NCBI GenBank assembly: GCA_008501785.1
Contig: QQUD01000415.1
Coordinates: forward strand, 1 to 14,406
Direction: 5' to 3'
Source of the DNA: Chloroflexota bacterium
GTDB taxonomy: Bacteria > Chloroflexota > Anaerolineae > Promineifilales > Promineifilaceae
DNA length: 14,406 nucleotides
Shown here piece by piece: positions 7,372-13,841 of the stretch. The position numbers were made by a program, and so were the translations under genes. A model generated the notes under the pieces. It was not told the DNA's origin. It was given only the letters and a program-made list of their open reading frames with translations, and did no database searches. Numbering within the stretch: position 1 is the stretch's first letter; every line of letters starts with the position of its first letter.

Positions 7372-7523
7372 GCTCTCTCCAAAATTTTTATACCATATTT
7401 GTTCGATTGAAGTGTAGTTAATTGTATTTGGCTTGTAGGGTGGCGAACGTCATGATTGTTATATGACTTTCATCTTTTTATTAATTCTACTTTTGCATAA
7501 TGAGCAACAGTAAAAGCAGTACC

Positions 7524-7560
7524 ATGACAAATATCACAAAAATGGGGTGACTTTTATCAC
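7524..7560. promoter_or_regulatory. paired Crp/Fnr-type boxes in the divergent CBS / receiver-like spacer
   Basis: Two sites fit the Crp/Fnr half-site spacing of TGA-N6-TCA: ATGA-CAAATA-TCAC (7524-7537) and GTGA-CTTTTA-TCAC (7547-7560). Their centres are 23 bp apart, about two turns. The second is centred at 7553.5; a TAAACT -10-like hexamer (7584-7589) would place transcription start near 7595-7596, i.e. the box at about -42, the position typical of activation by this family. The boxes sit 60-96 bp before the receiver-like gene and ~150-185 bp from the leftward CBS gene. Which protein binds is unknown. Confidence 0.45.
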
Positions 7561-7619
7561 TCGACGTTCCAAACGGCCGTTTCTAAACTAAATCAACTAC
7601 TTACACCGGCAAAAAACTT

Positions 7620-8006
7620 ATGCAAACAATCCAACTAATCATTTTTGATCAACATTCACCAGTGGTGGATGCCTTAAAAATTCGGCTGGCAATGGAAGAC
7701 TCCCTGGAGATTTTATATGCGGGACCCTATCAACCTGATTTTACGTTGAATGGGGAAACGGCTGTTATCAGCCTCCTTGGCCTCACCAGTGGCCGCAATA
7801 TCAATCCAAAACAAACGAAAAAAGTCGTCGCTCATTTGAAGGGTTTGGAAACGGCCGTTATTGTGCTGGCTCCCTACATCAACGAAACAGAACGCGAATT
7901 GGCGCTGGCAGCCGGTGCCAGTCGCTACTTATTGAAAACGATCAATACGAAAGAGTTGATTGGAGAGATAACGGCCGTTTACAACGAGCTTAACACATTC
8001 ATATAA
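7620..8006 (+). CDS. degenerate stand-alone response-regulator receiver-like protein
   Basis: A 128-aa protein with the fold signature of a NarL-type receiver: IQLIIFDQHSPVVDALKIRL at the N-terminus (compare the usual D-D/E-H-x-x-V), a beta-3 strand TAVISLLGL, a beta-4 strand AVIVLAP, and AAGASRYLLKTINTKELIGEI (K106, the conserved lysine and alpha-5 start). The phosphoacceptor Asp expected in 'LLD' is G54, the second acidic-pocket residue is Q11 and the switch Thr/Ser is A84. It should therefore not be phosphorylated in the normal way. There is no output domain. It may be a phosphorylation-independent binding protein. No ribosome site is clear before ATG 7620. Its end overlaps that of the convergent flavoprotein gene by 28 bp. 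Confidence 0.75.
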   Translation: MQTIQLIIFDQHSPVVDALKIRLAMEDSLEILYAGPYQPDFTLNGETAVISLLGLTSGRNINPKQTKKVVAHLKGLETAVIVLAPYINETERELALAAGASRYLLKTINTKELIGEITAVYNELNTFI

Positions 8007-8968
8007 TTGGCCCGTTCCAGCGCAGCCGAATCGTCCAAAGCAGACTGACTCATACATCCGAGCAATTCTTGAATCGAGTTGTGATCATGATCATCTAGCC
8101 ACATATTCACCTCGGCTAATATTTCCTGAATCGTGTCAATTCCCTTGGCAAATAAAACGGAGGCAACCATAACCACCTTTGCTCCAGCCATAATTGATTT
8201 CAGTAAATCTTCACCAGAATGCACACCCCCGGTAACACCAAAGTCCACTTTCACCCGATTGTACAACATCGCTACCCAGCGCAATCTTAATCGCAGTTCA
8301 GTTGGTGAACTTAAATCTAAACTTGGAACAATGGTGCGTTGTTCGATATCAAAATCTGGCTGATAAAAACGGTTGAAAAACACCAGTCCATCAATGCCTT
8401 GTTGGTCTAACCGTGCAGCAACATTTCCCAAAGCACTAAAATATGGACTAATCTTAACTGCAACTGGAATGCTAACATTTGCCTTGACGTCATGCACCAG
8501 ATCAAGATACATTTTTTCAACTTCATCACTAGAAACCCGTGGTTTTCCGGCAAGATAATAAATGTTCAATTCCAAGGCATCTGCACCAGCCGCCTCAATC
8601 AGACGCGCATATTTCACCCATCCACCACTATAGAACCCATTAATGCTGCCAATAATCGGAATTTTGACAGCTCTTTTGGCCTGATAGATATGTGCCAGAT
8701 AACCAGATGCTCCCTGATTATATTCCTTCATGCTTGGAATATGCTGTAATTCGATAGGCAGTGTATCCCGATTAGGTGGATTTTGGCGGTCGAATCCCAA
8801 GTTTTTCAATTCGATTTGTTCTTCAAATAAAGAGGGCAAAATGACAGCCGCAGCACCGGCCCCTTCCATTTTTTTTATGTTCTCAACAGAAGCTGAAAGC
8901 GTTGAAGCAGAGACAATAAGCGGATTTTTTAATTGCAAGCTCAGGTAGGTAGTGGATAGATCAGCCAT
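7979..8968 (-). CDS. dihydroorotate dehydrogenase-like FMN flavoprotein (not a true PyrD)
   Basis: A 329-aa TIM-barrel flavoprotein of the DHOD-like family. It starts LSTTYLSLQLKNPLIVSAST, as class 1 enzymes do, and keeps the FMN-contacting lysine region (VAVKISPYFS, K172) and the phosphate-binding G-V-T-G-G-V-H-S-G plus MAGAKVVMVAS near the C-terminus. In true class 1 enzymes the active loop is N-L-S-C-P-N; here it is N-I-Y-Y-L-A (135-140), so the catalytic Cys base and adjacent Asn are missing. It probably does not oxidise dihydroorotate. Homologues of this kind are annotated 'dihydroorotate dehydrogenase-like' and are often found near pyruvate:ferredoxin oxidoreductase; none is in this window. 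CGGAG lies 7 nt before ATG 8968. The last 28 bp overlap the convergent receiver-like gene. Confidence 0.88.
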   Translation of the reverse strand: MADLSTTYLSLQLKNPLIVSASTLSASVENIKKMEGAGAAAVILPSLFEEQIELKNLGFDRQNPPNRDTLPIELQHIPSMKEYNQGASGYLAHIYQAKRAVKIPIIGSINGFYSGGWVKYARLIEAAGADALELNIYYLAGKPRVSSDEVEKMYLDLVHDVKANVSIPVAVKISPYFSALGNVAARLDQQGIDGLVFFNRFYQPDFDIEQRTIVPSLDLSSPTELRLRLRWVAMLYNRVKVDFGVTGGVHSGEDLLKSIMAGAKVVMVASVLFAKGIDTIQEILAEVNMWLDDHDHNSIQELLGCMSQSALDDSAALERANYMNVLSSL

Positions 8969-9048
8969 TCATTTTCTCCGATTATAATGCATACGTTTAT
9001 CAGCCAAGCATAGCGCAGACATGGTATTCAAGCCACTAATTATAACAA

Positions 9049-9060
9049 TGACAGATGTCA
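9049..9060. promoter_or_regulatory. TGACA-GA-TGTCA palindrome, candidate Crp/Fnr-type box
   Basis: A 12-bp inverted repeat with 5-bp arms that also fits TGA-N6-TCA. It shares TGAC-N4-RTCA with the two boxes at 7525-7536 and 7548-7559, which supports one regulator for the receiver-like/CBS spacer and for this flavoprotein/CBS-ald spacer. It lies ~225 bp before the rightward gene and ~80 bp before the leftward one. Chance occurrence of a single such box is not excluded. Confidence 0.3.
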
Positions 9061-9232
9061 GCCGGGAACTGTTACATAAGGCACTCCATAAGATTCACCT
9101 GTTTCGCTACACTGATTTTAATAGGCATTGATTATCCAATAGCAATTTAACAAAAGAGATTTCATGACTATGGCACATTGTCACAAATGGAAACAAGCAT
9201 TTCAGCACTTCAGCAGGGATGGTTCCAAGCTA

Positions 9233-9264
9233 ACTAGCTGACTGTCTGACTGTCTGACTAGCTA
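9233..9264 (+). repeat. four tandem 8-bp units in the leader of the CBS-ald-CoA-transferase genes
   Basis: The units are ACTAGCTG, ACTGTCTG, ACTGTCTG and ACTAGCTA: two identical inner units framed by two near-identical outer ones, ending 8 bp before the AGGAGG ribosome site. It is followed by ATTTTT. The outer TAGCT/AGCTA pairs could form only a short stem. Repeats of this sort can bind a regulator or change length by slippage. Confidence 0.75.
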
Positions 9265-9283
9265 TTTTTCGCAGGAGGTTATG

Positions 9284-9748
9284 ATGAGACTTGAGTTAGT
9301 GAAGGACTGGATGACACGGGATGTCATTTCGATTGGTCCCGACACATCATTGGTTGATGCAGATAAGTTGTTAGTGGAACACACCATTCGGCGTTTACCT
9401 GTGATGGAAAACGGCCGTTTAATTGGCATCGTCACCTACGGAGACATTCGCAGCGCAAAGCCGTCTCAAGCATCCCCTCTAGCTGCCACAGACATGAATC
9501 AGATTATCTCCCGTCTCAAAACCACTGAATTTATGACCCCAAACCCTATCACTGTCTCGCAAGAAGCAACCATTGGGGAAGCCGCCCACATTATGTTGCA
9601 AAATATGATAAGTGGTTTACCGGTCGTCAATCGTAAAAACGAACTGGTCGGTATCATCACAGAATCTGACATTTTCCGCATGGTCGTGTACGATTGGGTA
9701 CGAGCGAGAGATCACAATTCAGAACCGTTTGCCCATTACAATAGTTAA
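9284..9748 (+). CDS. CBS-pair protein (Bateman module)
   Basis: A 154-aa soluble tandem CBS protein. CBS1 begins VKDWMTRDVISIGPDTSL and ends GRLIGIVTYGDIR; CBS2 begins TTEFMTPNPITVSQEATI and ends NELVGIITESDIFR, followed by ~20 polar residues. The G-I-(V/I)-T-x-x-D-I signatures are intact in both, so an adenine nucleotide or SAM ligand is expected. It resembles but is not a close copy of the CBS protein at 6892-7371. Two ATGs are adjacent (9281 and 9284); AGGAGG ends at 9278, so 9284 (5-nt spacing) is the more likely start. It is followed after 49 bp, with no terminator, by alanine dehydrogenase, so it probably leads a three-gene operon. A perfect AACGGCCGTT encodes N-G-R in CBS1. Confidence 0.93.
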   Translation: MRLELVKDWMTRDVISIGPDTSLVDADKLLVEHTIRRLPVMENGRLIGIVTYGDIRSAKPSQASPLAATDMNQIISRLKTTEFMTPNPITVSQEATIGEAAHIMLQNMISGLPVVNRKNELVGIITESDIFRMVVYDWVRARDHNSEPFAHYNS

Positions 9749-9797
9749 CAAAAATCTATTATTTCTCACATCAGCACAATAAGAAGGACAAAATAGT

Positions 9798-10934
9798 ATG
9801 GAATTTGGAGTACCGCGTGAAGTACGCGATCTGGAAACCCGCGTAGGATTAACAACAGCAGGTGTCCTCGCCCTCGTTCAGGCAGGCCACACGGTTTATG
9901 TTGAACGAGATGCAGGCATCGGAGCAGGCTTCCGGGATGAAGATTACCGGCAGGCTGGCGCACAGATAGTTTATTCGGCCGCTGAAGTTTACGGCCGTTC
10001 CGACGTCGTCGCCAAAATCACCCGCCCAGTTTCCTCTGAACATGAACATTTTCGACCCAAGCAGACAATCTGCTCATTTTTTCATTTGCCAGTTGCCTCA
10101 GCAGACCTTTTACAAGCATTGGAAGCGCGGGAAATTACCGCCATTTCCTACGAAATGATCGAAGATAAAGATTGTGTACGGCCCGTTTTGGTGCAAGCCA
10201 GCGAAGTGGCCGGACGCATGGCTCCGATCATTGCCGGACAAATTTTACGCAGCGACTTACAGCATGCCCGTGGACAGCGCGGGTTAGGCATTCTCATGAG
10301 TGGCATCCCTGGCGTTCCGGCTGCACCAGTTGTTATTGTCGGCGGTGGTGTATTGGGGGCCAATGCTGCCCTGGCCTTTATGGGCATGGGTGCAGAAGTC
10401 ACCGTTCTTGATACAGATATGCGAAAATTACAGCGCATTTTTGAAATGTCAAACGGCCGTATTACCACCATGCTCGCCAACAAATTTAACCTACGCCGCG
10501 TCACCGCCTTTGCTGACGTGCTAATCGGTGCCGTCTCAACCGCAGGACGCCGCTCACCAGTTGTCGTCACCCGCAACATGGTGCGACGTATGAGACCCGG
10601 TGCAGTCATCGTCGACTTTTCCATTGATGGTGGAGGCTGTATCGAAACCAGTCGCCCCACAACTTTGCGTGATGCTACTTATATCGAAGAGGGTGTAATC
10701 CATCACTGTGTTCCTAACATAACGGCCGCTTTTGCGCGTACCACCAGCTACGCCATCACCAATGCCGCCATCAACTACTTACTCGCCATCGGCAACCACG
10801 GCATTTTGGGAGCAGTCAAAGAAGAACCAGCCTTAACCCGTGGCATTAATGTCTATCAGGGTAAACTCGCCCATGCAGGCCTTGCGGCTGCACTGGGACA
10901 AGAACTCGCTATACAACTACCAGAATCAAAATAA
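9798..10934 (+). CDS. ald: alanine dehydrogenase (AlaDH/PNT family)
   Basis: A cytosolic NAD enzyme that interconverts L-alanine and pyruvate plus ammonia. The 378-aa length fits. Seen in order: MEFGVPREVRDLETRVGLTT with substrate Arg (R15), AKITRP (K73), SFFHLPVA (H96), SEVAGRMA (135-142), the Rossmann loop VIVGGGVLGANAA (179-191), VDFSIDGGGC with the active-site Asp (D277), and the loop VPNITAAFARTTS (N307). These match the catalytic residues of known alanine dehydrogenases, though the usual IDQGG is IDGGG and MPGAVPRTST is ITAAFARTTS, so it is a divergent member; another amino acid as substrate cannot be excluded. GAAGGA precedes the ATG by ~9 nt. A CoA-transferase gene follows 20 bp downstream. 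Four CGGCCG palindromes fall in the gene. Confidence 0.85.
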   Translation: MEFGVPREVRDLETRVGLTTAGVLALVQAGHTVYVERDAGIGAGFRDEDYRQAGAQIVYSAAEVYGRSDVVAKITRPVSSEHEHFRPKQTICSFFHLPVASADLLQALEAREITAISYEMIEDKDCVRPVLVQASEVAGRMAPIIAGQILRSDLQHARGQRGLGILMSGIPGVPAAPVVIVGGGVLGANAALAFMGMGAEVTVLDTDMRKLQRIFEMSNGRITTMLANKFNLRRVTAFADVLIGAVSTAGRRSPVVVTRNMVRRMRPGAVIVDFSIDGGGCIETSRPTTLRDATYIEEGVIHHCVPNITAAFARTTSYAITNAAINYLLAIGNHGILGAVKEEPALTRGINVYQGKLAHAGLAAALGQELAIQLPESK

Positions 10935-10954
10935 CTACTGGAGCCTATTGATCT

Positions 10955-12250
10955 ATGAATTGGGAATCCAACTACCGAAGTAAAGTAACTGATGTATCAT
11001 CCGCACTCAGCGCTATTAAATCTGGAAACCGTCTCTATATTGGCGGTGGTGCAGGTGTCCCTGTATCCCTCACTCAAGGACTAACAGAACACGCAACCCA
11101 TTTACGCGATGTCGAACTGACACATATTTTAACATTTGCCGACACGCCTTATACTGCCCCAGCATTAAAAGATAGCTTCCGCGTCAATGCCCTCTTTATT
11201 GGCAAAAACGTACGCAAAGCCATCCATGACAGCCGCGCAGATTTTACGCCTATCTTTTTATCTGAAATTCCAGGTTTGTTTAAAAATGGGCATCTACCCA
11301 TCGATATTGCTCTCATCTCTATCACCCCGCCCGACGAACATGGTTTTTGCAGCTTTGGTGTCGAAGTCGGGACCACCAAACCGGCAGCTGAATCAGCAAA
11401 AGTAATTATTGCCGAAGTCAACCGACAGATGCCACGGACCATGGGTGACAGCTTCATTCATATTAGCCGTCTTCACCATATTGTCGAAGTTGATTACCCC
11501 ATCCCCGAAGCACCACAAGGGGGCAGCACCGAGGTTCACTTAAAAATTGGGGCGCACATTGCCGGTATGATTCCAGATGGCGCAACCTTGCAAATGGGTA
11601 TCGGCAGTATTCCTGATGCCGTTCTCAAAAATTTAAGCAACCATCGTGATTTAGGTATCCATACCGAACTGTTTTCAGATGGCGTAATTGATATGATCGA
11701 AAGTGGCGTGATTACCTGCTCCCGCAAAACATTTCATCCAGGCAAAATTGTGGCAGGTTTTCTTTTTGGCACAAAAAAACTATATGACTTTATTGACAAC
11801 AATCCACTCATCGAACTGCATCCATCTGATTATGTCAACGACCCGTTTAATATTGCCCAAAACGATAAAATGATTGCCATGAATTCGGCCGTGCAAATCG
11901 ATTTAACCGGTCAGGTTTGTGCAGATTCGATGGGACATCGGCTATACAGTGGCGCTGGCGGGCAAGTTGACTTCATTCGCGGTGCAGCTCGCTCAAAGGG
12001 TGGTCTGCCAATCATTGCATTGCAGTCAACTGCAAAAAAAGAAACGATCAGCCGTATTACACCAATGCTCACTGAAGGGTCAGGTGTCGTGACAACACGC
12101 AATGATGTGCATTATGTGGTGACAGAATATGGGGTAGCATCTCTGTATGGCAAAACAATTCGTGAACGTGCGCAAGAGTTAATCAATATTGCGCATCCAA
12201 AATTCCGCAATGAATTAGCACATTCTGCGACAAAATTAGGATATTTCTAG
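10955..12250 (+). CDS. acetyl-CoA hydrolase / 4-hydroxybutyrate CoA-transferase family enzyme
   Basis: A 431-aa class I CoA-transferase of the Cat1/AbfT/Ach1 family, which moves CoA between acetyl-CoA and a carboxylate such as 4-hydroxybutyrate, butyrate or succinate. The catalytic glutamate that forms the glutamyl-CoA thioester is in HTELFSDGVIDM (E238, same number as reported for the clostridial 4-hydroxybutyrate enzyme). Other family marks are GGGAGVPVSL (30-39), QMGIGSIPDAVL (213-224), the oxyanion/CoA loop YSGAGGQVDFIRGA and the C-terminal TEYGVASLYGKTIRERAQELI. The sequence does not settle the acceptor acid. The 20-bp gap after ald and the terminator right after its stop make it the last gene of the operon; together they could link alanine/pyruvate to acetate or fermentation acids with CoA recovery. 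Confidence 0.9.
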   Translation: MNWESNYRSKVTDVSSALSAIKSGNRLYIGGGAGVPVSLTQGLTEHATHLRDVELTHILTFADTPYTAPALKDSFRVNALFIGKNVRKAIHDSRADFTPIFLSEIPGLFKNGHLPIDIALISITPPDEHGFCSFGVEVGTTKPAAESAKVIIAEVNRQMPRTMGDSFIHISRLHHIVEVDYPIPEAPQGGSTEVHLKIGAHIAGMIPDGATLQMGIGSIPDAVLKNLSNHRDLGIHTELFSDGVIDMIESGVITCSRKTFHPGKIVAGFLFGTKKLYDFIDNNPLIELHPSDYVNDPFNIAQNDKMIAMNSAVQIDLTGQVCADSMGHRLYSGAGGQVDFIRGAARSKGGLPIIALQSTAKKETISRITPMLTEGSGVVTTRNDVHYVVTEYGVASLYGKTIRERAQELINIAHPKFRNELAHSATKLGYF

Positions 12251-12260
12251 TAAATACAAA

Positions 12261-12297
12261 GAATGGACCAATTTTAAAAATTGGTCCATTCTTTTTT
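12261..12297. terminator. strong intrinsic terminator, shared by convergent genes
   Basis: Perfect 15-bp arms, GAATGGACCAATTTT (12261-12275) and AAAATTGGTCCATTC (12277-12291), are followed by six T (12292-12297). It ends the CBS-ald-CoA-transferase operon. The T run overlaps the stop codon of the leftward RRM gene (12298-12296), and read leftward the stem is followed by TTTGTATTTA, so it can also stop that transcript. Confidence 0.93.
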
Positions 12298-12565
12298 AAC
12301 GATTTCGATGGCTATGGCGTTCTTCACGCCGGTGGGCAACATTGACACGAAGGGAACGGCCGTCTACCATCCCCCCATTCATCCCCTCAATCGCCGCTTC
12401 CGCCGCTGCCTCTGTCGAAAACTCAACAAAGCCAAACCCACGAGAACGCCCCGATTCACGATCACGTACAATTTTGACCGAAACAACTTCACCAAATTCA
12501 GAAAACTGCTCGCGTAACGTATCTTCTACCGTGTTCCAAGACAGATTACCAACATAAACCTTCAT
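12296..12565 (-). CDS. single-RRM RNA-binding protein
   Basis: An 89-aa protein made of one RNA-recognition motif and a short basic, His/Arg-rich tail. RNP2 is VYVGNL (3-8) and RNP1 is RGFGFVEF (42-49), both with the aromatic residues that stack on RNA; the beta-alpha-beta order and the final GRSLRVNVA strand are complete. Such small RRM proteins occur in cyanobacteria and many environmental bacteria and several are cold- or stress-induced, acting as RNA chaperones. The gene lies 30 bp downstream of the SlyD-type gene on the same strand and may be cotranscribed with it. A palindrome (12355-12364) encodes D-G-R-S. Confidence 0.95.
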   Translation of the reverse strand: MKVYVGNLSWNTVEDTLREQFSEFGEVVSVKIVRDRESGRSRGFGFVEFSTEAAAEAAIEGMNGGMVDGRSLRVNVAHRREERHSHRNR

Positions 12566-12595
12566 GCGCTTACCTACCAGACAATAAAACTTGGC

Positions 12596-13099
12596 CTAGT
12601 GGTGCGTATGTCCTGGTTCGTGTGCATGTCCATGCGCCAATTCTTCATCAGTGGCGGCGCGCACAGAGGCAACCTTCACATCAAAATGGAGCGTTTTCCC
12701 GGCAAGGGGATGGTTAAAGTCAAGCAAGACTGAATCGGGATGAATTTCTTTTACAAATACTTGAAACTGTTCATTAGATTGTGCATCACGCACAAACAAA
12801 TCCATGCCAACTTCTAATTCCATATCCTCAGGAAAAGCGTCGAGAGGTAAAGTTTGATTATCTTCAGGATCATAATCACCATAGCCGTCTGCCGGTTGTA
12901 CAGTAACTTTTTTTGTATCACCGGCAACCATCCCAACTAACTCTGCTTCAAGTCCTGGTATTATCTGGCGACGACCTTGCAAAAAGAATAAAGGTGTCCC
13001 CTCTTCAGAACGGTCAACTTCTTCTCCATCATCAAAACGCAATACATAATCTAGACCCACAACCATATCATTGGCTACAGGCATTAATTTTTCGCTCAT
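12596..13099 (-). CDS. slyD: SlyD-type FKBP peptidyl-prolyl cis-trans isomerase
   Basis: A cytosolic proline isomerase and chaperone of 167 aa. The FKBP half-domain signature is present (VVGLDYVLRFDDGEEVDRS, then TPLFFLQGRRQIIPGLEAELVGM), followed by the insert-in-flap domain beginning around PADGYGDYDPEDNQ and closing with LDFNHPLAGKTLHFDVKV, the standard SlyD motif. The tail HGHAHEPGHTHH is a His-rich metal-binding extension as in SlyD proteins, which bind Ni or Zn. ATG 13099 has an AGGGA ribosome site; the longer frame to 13150 runs through the terminator hairpin and is unlikely. Confidence 0.95.
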   Translation of the reverse strand: MSEKLMPVANDMVVGLDYVLRFDDGEEVDRSEEGTPLFFLQGRRQIIPGLEAELVGMVAGDTKKVTVQPADGYGDYDPEDNQTLPLDAFPEDMELEVGMDLFVRDAQSNEQFQVFVKEIHPDSVLLDFNHPLAGKTLHFDVKVASVRAATDEELAHGHAHEPGHTHH

Positions 13100-13127
13100 T
13101 GTTTTTCCCTTTTTAGTTGCTTTCAAT

Positions 13128-13171
13128 AAAAAAAGAGGCCAACCTGACAATCTAAGTCCGGCGAACCTCTT
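13128..13171 (-). terminator. leftward intrinsic terminator downstream of the DUF427 gene
   Basis: Read on the minus strand, AAGAGG (13171-13166) pairs with CCTCTT (13138-13133), and the T run continues to 13128 (T7 in total on that strand beyond the stem). Inside the large loop GCC/GGC and GAC/GTC can extend the structure. It would end transcription of the DUF427 gene and insulate the slyD gene, whose ATG is ~30 bp further on, so slyD needs its own promoter within or just past this hairpin. Confidence 0.6.
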
Positions 13172-13220
13172 GCATTGTCTAAATTAGAACTTAAGATGCT
13201 GAAATCCTAGCTTATTTTCG

Positions 13221-13580
13221 TTAATTGTCAATTTTTACTGCTGCTATTATTTCAGAGGATTCTTGAATAGTTGCCTCTCGTTTACCGGCGTAAAAACCTA
13301 TTTTATTTTGGATAAACTCATATCCCGGATTGACATCAAAATATGTAAACGCCACGTTTTTAGATACCTGATTCGGGAGATGCAAATCAATCCAATAACA
13401 GGTTCCTTTGTAGGGGCAGACAAAGGTGCGATCTGTTACATCGAGAAAAGTCATATCCACAACATCTTGATCAAAATACCAGGCCCCTTCAAAAATTTCT
13501 ACCTGTTCGTCTTTTATTCCATTTGCTAACACATTGTTCTTAAAAGTGTCCTTCACAGATATAACTCGTTTTTTTTTCAT
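13221..13580 (-). CDS. DUF427 family protein
   Basis: A 119-aa soluble protein of the DUF427 family. The signature CPYKGT (55-60) after D-x-T-D-R-T-F-V, and the later region SKNVAFTYFDVNPGYEFIQNKIGFY (compare the family's 'A-A-W-x-Y-x-x-P' and 'I-x-x-x-I-A-F-Y'), place it clearly, although no biochemical role is established for the family. The N-terminal ~15 residues are basic. GGAGG lies 7 nt before ATG 13580. It stands alone as a transcription unit, divergent from the broken radical SAM gene, and ends before the terminator at 13128-13171. Confidence 0.85.
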   Translation of the reverse strand: MKKKRVISVKDTFKNNVLANGIKDEQVEIFEGAWYFDQDVVDMTFLDVTDRTFVCPYKGTCYWIDLHLPNQVSKNVAFTYFDVNPGYEFIQNKIGFYAGKREATIQESSEIIAAVKIDN

Positions 13581-13841
13581 GAATATGCCTCCACACTGGA
13601 TCGACGCTGCTTAAATTAGATTCCTTACATTCAACGAGAGCTTGCTTACAGAACAATTCATATTACAAAAGTACGCTGTCCTAAAAATCGTAGGATAAAA
13701 CGCTGTTTTGTCCAAGGGGAGTCGTTTTCGACAAGAAACATGCGGGTTTCATTCGTTGGTATGTCGTCCAATGGCATGTTTAACAAATAAGAAACTCGTG
13801 TCATTAGGTACTCAAAATGACTGATTTTCCATGGAGATGTA

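Larger units (their letters stand above)
8969..9283. other. ~315-bp divergent spacer between flavoprotein and second CBS gene
   Basis: Contains, left to right, an ATTATAAT segment at 8981-8988 (TATAAT on the minus strand at 8986-8981, only 12 nt from the flavoprotein ATG), a TGACAGATGTCA palindrome (9049-9060), about 170 bp of AT-rich sequence without a recognisable gene, an 8-bp tandem repeat (9233-9264) and the ribosome site AGGAGG (9273-9278). No small ORF in it looks coding. Confidence 0.5.

Noticed and set aside
7979..8968. Calling the flavoprotein pyrD
   Set aside because: The catalytic loop N-x-S-C-P-N is absent, so only 'dihydroorotate dehydrogenase-like' is justified.
8981..8986. 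Perfect TATAAT (minus strand) as promoter of the flavoprotein gene
   Set aside because: It would place transcription start ~6 nt before the ATG and exclude the good CGGAG ribosome site; the best -35 (TTGGCT) has only 15-bp spacing. Not supported well enough to call.
9233..9264. CRISPR-like reading of the 8-bp repeats
   Set aside because: Units are 8 bp and directly adjacent with no spacers; no cas gene in the window.
10148..10660. 170-codon open frame on the minus strand
   Set aside because: Lies wholly inside ald, whose family match is clear. The product is a Pro/Thr/Arg-rich string with no domain pattern, typical of an antisense shadow.
13679..13695. TCCTA...TAGGA inverted repeat as a terminator or operator
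   Set aside because: Arms of only 5 bp, no T run, and no gene end nearby; such repeats are expected by chance.
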